From NCBI GenBank assembly GCA_937862885.1, contig CALMEE010000040.1:1-64000 (forward strand): a DNA stretch of 64,000 bases, written 5' to 3'. Below, piece after piece: positions 46,822-54,182 of the stretch. The position numbers and the translations under genes were made by a program. This DNA is from an uncultured Planctomycetaceae bacterium (GTDB lineage Bacteria; Planctomycetota; Planctomycetia; Pirellulales; Pirellulaceae). Every line of letters begins with the position of its first letter. Position 1 is the first letter of the stretch. A model generated the notes under the pieces. It ran no database searches. It had not been told where the DNA came from and was given only the letters and a program-made list of their open reading frames with translations.

Positions 46822-48702
46822 TTAGAAGTAGGTTTTGAACTTTGCTTTAAGTTCCGTGACTGTGAACGGTTTTCCCTGGACTTTATTCAAGCCTTGGGCA
46901 TCTACCAAATATTTGGCGCGAATCAACATTCGCAATTGTCCAGTGTTCAACTCTGGAATCACAATATGATCGTAGTTTTGAACAATCTCCCCTAAATTCT
47001 TCGGGAATGGATTGATCCACCGCAAGTGCACATGAGCGATAGCACACCCCTCAGCGCGGCATTGCTGGACCGCTGTTCGACAAGCACCCAACGTCCCGCC
47101 CCAACTGAGCACCAACAGCCTACCGGTTTCCGGTCCATCAACTTCGAGCGGAGCAATTACGTTCGCAACATTAGCAACCTTCTGCGCTCTGGTCTGCACC
47201 ATGTGCTGATGATTGAGCGGGTCATAACTAACGTTTCCTGTTCGATCCTCCTTTTCCAATCCGCCAATCCGATGCATCAGGCCAGTCGTTCCAGGAATCG
47301 CCCATGGTCTTGCTAGTCGGCTGTCGCGCTCATAAGGCAGGAATACTTCCCCCGCGCTAATTGGCCCCGGATGACGTATTTCTATTCTGGGAAGTTCGGC
47401 CGTTTTGGGAATCAACCAGGGCTCCGCACCGTTTGCGACGTAGGCGTCCGAAAGGATGATCACCGGAGTCATGAACTGAGTGGCAATGCGCCACGCCTCG
47501 ATAGCCACATTGAAGCAATCGCCGGGACTCGATGCGGCGCACACGGGCAGGGGAGACTCACCATTGCGTCCAAACATCACCTGATTCAAGTCCGACTGCT
47601 CGGTCTTTGTGGGCATTCCAGTGCTTGGACCAGCTCGTTGGATGTCGACAATAAGTAAAGGCAATTCGAGCATCATCGCTAGATTAGCGCCCTCAGACTT
47701 GAGCGAAATCCCTGGCCCGCTACTCGTAGTCACCGCCATACTGCCGCCGAATGCCGCTCCAATCGTTGAGCAAATAGCTGAAATCTCATCCTCAGCCTGC
47801 ATCGTCCGGATACCGAAATTCTTGAAGTGGCTAAGTTCGTGCAAAACGTCGCTGGCGGGGGTGATCGGATAAGTTGACAAAAATAATGACTTGTCACTCA
47901 ACATTGCAGCCGTCATCAAGCCCCATGCCAAGGCTTGGTTCCCCATAATATTTCGATATTGTCCCGGCGGAAGCTTCGCCGGTCGAACTTGGTATGTCGA
48001 CGCGAAGTGTTCCGTCGTCTCACCATAGTTCCATCCCGCCATCAATACGCGTCGGTTAGCCTCGGCAATATCTGGTTTGGATCGGAATTTAGCCTCGATG
48101 AAACGAGTCGTGGGCGAAATATCGCGTCCATAAAGCCAAAACAGCAGACCCATACCGAAAAAGTTACGGCATCGATCAGCGACTTTAGTGCTAATTCCCA
48201 AATCCTGCACCGCGTTTCGTGTGAGCTTGGTCATGGGAACTTCGATCAAGCGGAATCTATCTACGGTACCGTCTACCAGCGGGTTAGTTTTCAGTTTCGC
48301 AAGCTTGAGATCCTTGTCTTCGAAACTATCGCTGTTGACGATTAGGATACCCCCATCGTTCAGGTCGGCAATGTTCGTAATCAAGGCCGCTGGATTCATG
48401 GCGATCAATGCATCGAGACCGTCACCTGGTGTGAAAATCTCTTCGCTAGAAAATTGCAATTGAAAGCCGCTGACACCGGCGCGCGTGCCACGGGGTGCAC
48501 GAATCTCCGCTGGAAAATCGGGAAATGTTGCTATGTCATTCCCGGCTAGGGCCGATGTATTCGTGAGTTGGCTACCCATCAACTGCATGCCGTCGCCGGA
48601 ATCGCCAACCAAACGAACTGTTACAGCAGTCAGATGTGTTATCGGCTTCTTCGAATTATTTGTTTCATCCAACGGGAATACGGCGATCGGCTCTTGGTTC
48701 AT
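46822..48702 (-). CDS. korA: 2-oxoacid:ferredoxin oxidoreductase alpha subunit
   Basis: 626 residues, the length of fused gamma-alpha KorA proteins. The N-terminal gamma part shows VRLVGDSGDGMQLMGSQL and APRGTRAGVSGFQL; the alpha part shows GNQALAWGLMTAAMLSDKSLFLSTYPITPASDVLHELS and TTSSGPGISLKSEG. Together with KorB it feeds electrons from 2-oxoacid oxidation to ferredoxin, replacing or supplementing 2-oxoglutarate dehydrogenase. korA and korB form a two-gene operon. No ferredoxin gene is adjacent. Confidence 0.93.
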   Translation of the reverse strand: MNQEPIAVFPLDETNNSKKPITHLTAVTVRLVGDSGDGMQLMGSQLTNTSALAGNDIATFPDFPAEIRAPRGTRAGVSGFQLQFSSEEIFTPGDGLDALIAMNPAALITNIADLNDGGILIVNSDSFEDKDLKLAKLKTNPLVDGTVDRFRLIEVPMTKLTRNAVQDLGISTKVADRCRNFFGMGLLFWLYGRDISPTTRFIEAKFRSKPDIAEANRRVLMAGWNYGETTEHFASTYQVRPAKLPPGQYRNIMGNQALAWGLMTAAMLSDKSLFLSTYPITPASDVLHELSHFKNFGIRTMQAEDEISAICSTIGAAFGGSMAVTTSSGPGISLKSEGANLAMMLELPLLIVDIQRAGPSTGMPTKTEQSDLNQVMFGRNGESPLPVCAASSPGDCFNVAIEAWRIATQFMTPVIILSDAYVANGAEPWLIPKTAELPRIEIRHPGPISAGEVFLPYERDSRLARPWAIPGTTGLMHRIGGLEKEDRTGNVSYDPLNHQHMVQTRAQKVANVANVIAPLEVDGPETGRLLVLSWGGTLGACRTAVQQCRAEGCAIAHVHLRWINPFPKNLGEIVQNYDHIVIPELNTGQLRMLIRAKYLVDAQGLNKVQGKPFTVTELKAKFKTYF

Positions 48703-49355
48703 TGACTTCTATGTAAATTTCGAATAACTATCTCGACGTTAACGCTATGGAAACGCTTGCGATTGAAATGTCGAATTCGCACCCGTTTCACTAAAAATAT
48801 CTTGAGAAAAACCGTGGCTGACTACGGAGCAATGACTTGCCGCACATCAACTCGCCAGCCACACTCCACTCGTTGAGTCTGTCGGTGTTTCCTTGTCTTA
48901 ACAATTCGACATCGGAACGTTTTGGCACAACATAGTTGCCGTCTTTCCCTGTTTGCTTAGGTGATCTTATCCACCCCAAACGACGCGGAAAGTTGCCGCG
49001 CTCTCAACAAAGAAAACAACAATACATTTTCCTTGAGTTTCTCACACGTTCGGCAGTTTCGGAAGGGGGAACACTTTGCTAGAATCCTGAATTCAATCAA
49101 AAAATCCGACACTTCTCGGCGTTCGCTATCTAGCTTAGGGAAGCTCCAAGGGAAATTTCGTACTTGTTCCTAGCGAATTGGTGCTGGTTCGAATTGTCGA
49201 AACCAGTCCCAATTTCGTGCTTGTATTTGAAAGCGAAATGCGTTGAAACAACAGCGAAACAGATTTTAACCGACGAAACGCCGTGTTCAGGAAGAAGGGT
49301 CACAATCCGTTCATTCAATCAACTTCAATTTACCATTTGATAATAGGATATTCGC
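48703..49355. other. Intergenic region upstream of ndk
   Basis: About 650 bases between divergent korA and ndk. It holds a direct repeat and a bulged hairpin (49154-49224), listed separately. Short frames on both strands have no recognisable features. No tRNA pattern; a GTTCGAA sequence at 49187 lies in the hairpin, not in a T-arm. Confidence 0.5.
49154..49224. repeat. Direct repeat flanking a bulged hairpin upstream of ndk
   Basis: AATTTCGTACTTGT (49154-49167) and AATTTCGTGCTTGT (49211-49224) agree in 13 of 14 bases. Between them CTGGTTCGA (49184-49192) pairs with TCG-A-AACCAG (49197-49206), nine base pairs with one bulged A and a four-base loop. It ends 131 bases before the ndk start. Possible leader structure or binding-site pair. 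Confidence 0.5.
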
Positions 49356-49829
49356 ATGGAGAGAACTTTTGTATTGCTTAAACCCGATTGCGTTGAGCGC
49401 CGTTTGATGGGACGCGTGATCGCTCGGTTCGAAGATAAGGGACTGAACATCATTGCTGTGAAAATGCTTCACGTTTCTGCGGACTTGGCGAAGCAACACT
49501 ACGCTGAGCACGTGAGTAAGCCGTTTTACCCTGGACTTGAAGATTTTATAACAGGTGGCGCGACCAAAGTTCCTGTATTGGCTATGGTGCTGGAAGGGTT
49601 GAATGCAATTGAAGTTGTACGAGCAATGCTTGGAGCAACGAACGGATTAAAAGCGGCCCCAGGAACCATTCGCGGTGACTATAGCTCAAGTCGGCAAATG
49701 AATCTCGTACACGCATCCGATGGACCTGAGTCTGCACAACGCGAAATCTCCCTGTACTTCAACGAAAGCGAGTCCTGCGGCTACGAACCCATTCTAACCA
49801 AATGGTTTCGAGCAGCGGATGAGACGTAA
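49356..49829 (+). CDS. ndk: Nucleoside diphosphate kinase
   Basis: 157 residues. Ndk transfers phosphate from ATP to nucleoside diphosphates through a histidine intermediate. Seen: N-terminal RTFVLLKPDCVERRLMGRVIARFE, the mid motif TGGATKVPVLAMVLEG, GATNGLKAAPGTIRGDY and the active-site histidine H119 in NLVHASDGPESAQREI. All catalytic elements are present. ATG 49356 has AGGATA upstream. The C-terminal tail beyond the usual end is only a few residues longer than average. Single gene. Confidence 0.96.
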   Translation: MERTFVLLKPDCVERRLMGRVIARFEDKGLNIIAVKMLHVSADLAKQHYAEHVSKPFYPGLEDFITGGATKVPVLAMVLEGLNAIEVVRAMLGATNGLKAAPGTIRGDYSSSRQMNLVHASDGPESAQREISLYFNESESCGYEPILTKWFRAADET

Positions 49830-50251
49830 AGATACTGAGTTGTCTTCGCAGTGCCCCGTCGAACCGAATCCGTTATTCTTGTTCCGTCTGGAATCTCGTC
49901 CAGATCGCCAAGGAATTCTGCCGCGTCCCATTAGACCAGAGCTCTCTTGGACTGGTCACCGATGTTGTCCACGCAGAACATCTGAGGTCAAGACTTCAGA
50001 CGCTCGTGGACATATCGCGGGGATCCTGCGCACTCAATTACCAAATTCATACGAGTTTGATCGCTCGGGCAATTCAGGTTGCTAGCTCGGATGCCCTCCA
50101 GCCATGAGCGCCGAAGACCATCGATTTTGGACCTGAGTCCGTAGTTTGCGGAGGCGATGCCCATCCGTTGACGAACGATTGGTAGTCAATGAACAATTGC
50201 ATTGCCCTCTCTCCGAAAGGACTTGCTTGAAGTTCAATGCCAATCGCAAGG
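49830..50251. other. Intergenic region between convergent ndk and the FKBP gene
   Basis: About 420 bases. An 88-codon frame (49819-50085) overlaps the end of ndk and lacks family features. No known RNA motif (6S, SRP, RNase P) was recognised. I see no clear terminator for either gene. Confidence 0.45.
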
Positions 50252-50968
50252 TTACTTCACGATTTCCAGCAACTCAATCTCGAAAATCAATGTACGGTTA
50301 GGCCCGATTGGCGGTCGACCTTGAGGCCCGTACGCGAGGTGACTGGGAATGACGACCCGCCATTTATCACCAACTTTCATTGCCTGCAATGCGGCTGAGA
50401 AACCGGGTACCACACCATTGACTGGAAATTCGGCGGGCTGTTTTCGTTCGACGCTTGAATCGAATACCTTTCCATTTGTGAACGTTCCATGGTAATGGAT
50501 TCGAACCGTATTCGTTGCAGTTGGAGACATTCCACCGCCACTTGCCAAGACTTGATACAGTAGACCATCTTCAAGTTCTTTAACGCCTTCTTTCGCACGA
50601 AACTCAGCCTGAAATGCTTCGCCGGCAGTTTTGTTTTCCTCTCCCTCTCGTCGCATTCGATCTAGTGCTCGCTTTTCCGTGTACTGCTGAAAAGCTTTCA
50701 TGGTCGTCTCGACCTCCTCATCACTCATTTGAAATTCTTCGTCTTGCAGAGCCGCAGTCAAACCACGGAAAAACGACTCGCGATCGAGTTCAACGCCTTG
50801 GCTGATGATGTTCTGTGCCATGTTATACCCGATTATGTAGCTGGATTTTTTTACTAGAGCTTCATCAAAACCCTCCTGAGCAGCCACGTGTACCAGCGGA
50901 AACACAGTCGCCAATAAAACCAATGCCGCTTGCCGACTCAATTGAAATTTATAAGTATTCATCGTCAT
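50252..50968 (-). CDS. Secreted FKBP-type peptidyl-prolyl isomerase
   Basis: 238 residues from ATG 50968; ATG 50962 is an equal choice. Signal peptide (QAALVLLATVFPLVHVAAQ), then the N-terminal dimerisation helices of FkpA/Mip proteins (SSYIIGYNMAQNIISQGVELDRESFFRGL) and a charged long helix, then the FKBP domain (TVRIHYHGTFTNGKVFDSSVERKQPAEFPVNGVVPGF, ending ELLEI). It accelerates proline isomerisation during folding of periplasmic or outer-membrane proteins. It is a single gene. The family assignment is secure. Confidence 0.93.
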   Translation of the reverse strand: MTMNTYKFQLSRQAALVLLATVFPLVHVAAQEGFDEALVKKSSYIIGYNMAQNIISQGVELDRESFFRGLTAALQDEEFQMSDEEVETTMKAFQQYTEKRALDRMRREGEENKTAGEAFQAEFRAKEGVKELEDGLLYQVLASGGGMSPTATNTVRIHYHGTFTNGKVFDSSVERKQPAEFPVNGVVPGFSAALQAMKVGDKWRVVIPSHLAYGPQGRPPIGPNRTLIFEIELLEIVK

Positions 50969-51025
50969 TCTTAATTTTGGGGTGCAAGGTTCCAAGCGGA
51001 ACTTAAAATAAAAACGCCGACCCAA

Positions 51026-51421
51026 CCCGTCGAACTCGCAGATTGCGGCAGCACAAAGAAACGTCTGTCAAAAAACAGAATGCCTCAGCGAATCTTCGAA
51101 AACTCGCGACGCTCCACGCGAAGCGGACATTTAACCGAAAACTTTTCTCGCACACGACGGCATGCCACTCGCATACAGATTCGAACAAACGCCTGTTCTG
51201 GTATCGAGGTCAATTACCGCGGAAGGCTAAGCACAAGTACGAAAACCATGATTCCTCAACGATTACAACATGATCTGCACCCGCGATCAGCGAGAAGTGT
51301 CTTATTATAAAGCAATTACTGATAATTGCCCACAGCACTCTTCGTCAGGTGATCCGGAACTGCGACCTGACAAACTGTTCTGCCCGGAAGTAGCTGTCGT
51401 CTTAACACCCACCCCACATTT
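51026..51421. other. Intergenic region
   Basis: Nearly 400 bases between two minus-strand genes. Several overlapping short frames (up to 76 codons) on the plus strand lack any recognisable feature. No RNA gene or hairpin terminator was seen. Confidence 0.4.
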
Positions 51422-52477
51422 CTATTCCTTTTCAATGGCTTGCTTCAACGCATTCAATACGAAAGGCCAAACGCGGTCAAAATAATCGTAAGCGATATCC
51501 CACTCGCCACCCGATTCCCATCCGTAGTGGACGAGTTCTACGTTGATTTTGTCATTCGACACTGAACTCAACTTAACCATGACATGCGTTTTTCTTCTTT
51601 CACGACGCAGGTTGGGAGTATTCGGCGGAAAGGTCCATTCAAAGATAAGAAATTCGTTCGGCAAAAAACTAACGACCGTGCCGCCTTCGCTGCCCCGCAA
51701 ACCGTTTTCATCAGGTTCCAGCCCAAAATAGATGTCGTACGCTCCACCAGGCCTCAACTCAATCTTCGAATCCGGTGAAAAAAACTTCGCGATGCCTTCA
51801 GACGTTGTCCATAATTTCCAGACACCACCCAGCGTACCAGTGACCTCAACTGACTTGCGAATCGCTCGCGTGCCAGTGGCTTCGCCTGATGCTGAAGCGT
51901 CTTGGTCACTTGCAATCTGCTTGGAAGCAGCCTCGGCAAACCTATCCGCGCGGCGAAATGAAAAGGTTGCCTCATCAACGTCCCCCTCATTATTCCTCAG
52001 TGCCACCCACACTCTGAGTTCGCCTTCATCCGATAATTTGTAGGTCAGACCGGAAAAATAGGCTGTGTTGTTTTCAACTTGAATCAATCGAAACTTGGCC
52101 ATTGCGTCTTTTTCTTCCCAACTAACCATATTTGGATGAAAGTGTTTTAAGCCCAGGATGACTCCTTCATCGTCGGTTTTCATCAGCGAAAAGTATTCAC
52201 TAAATACAAGTTGATTCTGCTGGAAAAGGCGAAACGTACCCGTCATTGAATTGTTCCAAATTGGGAGAAACACCTCTTCACACTCTCCTCCTAGACCCTC
52301 ACCGATCCATCGACCGATCAACCATGAAAATGCTTTCAAGTCCGCAGACGCTGGTTCCGCGCCCTCATCTAATTGCAACGTATTCTCGGTAAGTTGAGTT
52401 TGAGTAACGGCCTCTTGCACCGCTGGAGACAAGAACGACAACAAGGTTACAAAAATTAAAGCAGCTCTTCTTAACAT
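51422..52477 (-). CDS. Secreted DUF6265-like / AHSA1 (SRPBCC) fusion protein
   Basis: 351 residues. A signal peptide (LRRAALIFVTLLSFLSPAVQEAV) leads to a first domain (about residues 47-185) of the DUF6265 type, with FSWLIGRWIGEGLGGECEEVFLPIWNNSMTGTFR. A second domain (about 205-345) is AHSA1/SRPBCC: VEVTGTLGGVWKLWTTSEGIAKFFSPDSKIELRPGGAYDIYFG, EFLIFEWTFPPNTP, and the closing ESGGEWDIAYDYFDRVWPFVLNALK. SRPBCC folds hold hydrophobic ligands. A secreted location is unusual for AHSA1. Neither ligand nor function can be read. Confidence 0.78.
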   Translation of the reverse strand: MLRRAALIFVTLLSFLSPAVQEAVTQTQLTENTLQLDEGAEPASADLKAFSWLIGRWIGEGLGGECEEVFLPIWNNSMTGTFRLFQQNQLVFSEYFSLMKTDDEGVILGLKHFHPNMVSWEEKDAMAKFRLIQVENNTAYFSGLTYKLSDEGELRVWVALRNNEGDVDEATFSFRRADRFAEAASKQIASDQDASASGEATGTRAIRKSVEVTGTLGGVWKLWTTSEGIAKFFSPDSKIELRPGGAYDIYFGLEPDENGLRGSEGGTVVSFLPNEFLIFEWTFPPNTPNLRRERRKTHVMVKLSSVSNDKINVELVHYGWESGGEWDIAYDYFDRVWPFVLNALKQAIEKE

Positions 52478-52779
52478 TTGCGGTTAACTCTAGGTAAATG
52501 CCTAAATGGATTGGGTTCATTTGAGCCGCTCATTGTACGGCTTGAAGCATGAGATCAACAATACGCCAGTAGTCGTGCGACAGTACATAGGCGCTACGGT
52601 ATGCTTCAACCTGTATTTCCGGCCTCATCGCGTTCAGGTTCTCCCGGTTTTTCCGAAGATTGCGGCGAGATCGCTTGCCAAGCATACATTGGCGAATAAG
52701 ATGAAAGTGCTGTTTCCTTCGTCGCAATCTCAATGAATTTCTGTTTGCCGAACTTGGCTTTTCCCACCACCAATTTGCT
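52478..52779. other. Intergenic region between divergent genes
   Basis: About 300 bases. A 67-codon basic frame on the minus strand (52530-52733) is the only candidate and has no recognisable motif. No promoter or RNA element of standard form seen. Confidence 0.4.
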
Positions 52780-54090
52780 ATGTCGACAACGAATCCAACT
52801 CAATTAAAGGCTGATTACACGCAGCCGAGGTCGTTAGTGGATTGGGCATTTCACCTTTTGAACAGCGATGTCCGCGCAATCAACTCAGCGTTGATATTGC
52901 TCGCAATGATTGTTTTGAATGGTGCCGACTTTATGGGAGCCGACCCCGAACGGCTAGTCATCAATTGGCAAATCTACATGCGACTGGCAATTTGCGGAAT
53001 TGCAGGATCGTACGCCATCATCTATGGCGGGACCGCTTTGGAACAGCTGTACCGTTTTCCTGGCATGCTTGTACTGGCTTTTGGGGTGTGGTCATTGATC
53101 TGTACACCGTTTGCCATGGACCCACGATATTCGATTGCGGCAGTTGTCAGCTTTTTCACGGCAATCGTCTTTGTCCCAGTTGCCATCGACCAACTTGGTA
53201 AACATAGATTCGTGGTAACCGTCCTTATTGGCATTTGTATCTACACCGCCATCTCATGGTGTCTCTATCTGGCTCTGCCTGAAATTGGAACGTGGCGAGA
53301 GTATATTTCGCTAGAGGACGCCGTCGAACGAATGGGTGGGCTAGGACATCCCAATACACTTGGTCTCTTTGTATCTGCTGGCTTCGTGATCGCGTTAGCG
53401 CTATGGAACGACAACCGTTTGCGTTTGTTCGAAGTCTTAGTAATTGCAGCGATCTGGGTGTTGACGATTGCCTTTTGCCTTAGCCGAACCTCATTTCTTG
53501 TCGCCTTCATCGCGGCGGGCGCAGTGCTTTATCATCGGGCACGAACTCGCGAAGGCGTGGCCTCCATAAGTGCAGTTACCTTGATTATTGGATTAATCGT
53601 GCTCGTTTTGGCTTTCACTGGAGAAATCGATGATCTTTGGCGTCGGGCAGCATTGGCGTTCAGCAAATCGGGGGACGTCAGTGAATTGACGACGGCCACG
53701 GGACGCACAGAAATATGGCTATACGCGATCGAACAAATTGAAAAACGCCCACTATTTGGCTGTGGATACGGATGTGCTCGCTTCGCCATGGTTGACCATA
53801 GTTTTCATTCCCACAATTTGGTTTTGAACGCTGGACTCATGACCGGTGCGGTTGGGATGGCACTAGTTTTGATGATGGTCGGAGTAATATTCGCTAGGTT
53901 ATTTAATCCCTCAGACGCGTATGTGCGAGGCATTGCCGTCCTATTCTTGGTCGGCGGTACCGTGGAGAGTTTAATTTTCGAACCCGCGCCAACCTTGCCA
54001 ACAATACTCTTCTTGTCACTGTTGTTTTGGCCAAGCGAGCGAAAGACGGCCAGCAAAACGCCGACGCCGCAAATCGAACCACAACATTGA
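52780..54090 (+). CDS. O-antigen ligase/polymerase-like membrane protein
   Basis: 436 residues with about ten hydrophobic segments. The family has the Wzy/WaaL fold: many transmembrane helices with a large periplasmic loop. Seen: helices from INSALILLAMIVLNGADFMG onward, the loop with GGLGHPNTLGLFVSAGF, the conserved arginine in FCLSRTSFLVAFIAAGAV and FGCGYGCARFAMVDHSFHSHNLVLNAGLMTG in the late loop, all matching O-antigen ligase family members. It would join or extend cell-surface polysaccharide. No glycan gene cluster is next to it, so the substrate is unknown. Confidence 0.85.
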   Translation: MSTTNPTQLKADYTQPRSLVDWAFHLLNSDVRAINSALILLAMIVLNGADFMGADPERLVINWQIYMRLAICGIAGSYAIIYGGTALEQLYRFPGMLVLAFGVWSLICTPFAMDPRYSIAAVVSFFTAIVFVPVAIDQLGKHRFVVTVLIGICIYTAISWCLYLALPEIGTWREYISLEDAVERMGGLGHPNTLGLFVSAGFVIALALWNDNRLRLFEVLVIAAIWVLTIAFCLSRTSFLVAFIAAGAVLYHRARTREGVASISAVTLIIGLIVLVLAFTGEIDDLWRRAALAFSKSGDVSELTTATGRTEIWLYAIEQIEKRPLFGCGYGCARFAMVDHSFHSHNLVLNAGLMTGAVGMALVLMMVGVIFARLFNPSDAYVRGIAVLFLVGGTVESLIFEPAPTLPTILFLSLLFWPSERKTASKTPTPQIEPQH

Positions 54091-54182
54091 ATTGGTGACA
54101 TGATATCCAGAACTCATGGTATTTGCGCTGGTGCGGAGACGTAAATACCCCGAGTGATCGCGGATTCCAGCGTGTGACCAAA

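Noticed and set aside
49819-50085. 88-codon frame overlapping the ndk stop
   Set aside because: Composition and lack of motifs suggest chance; starts inside ndk.
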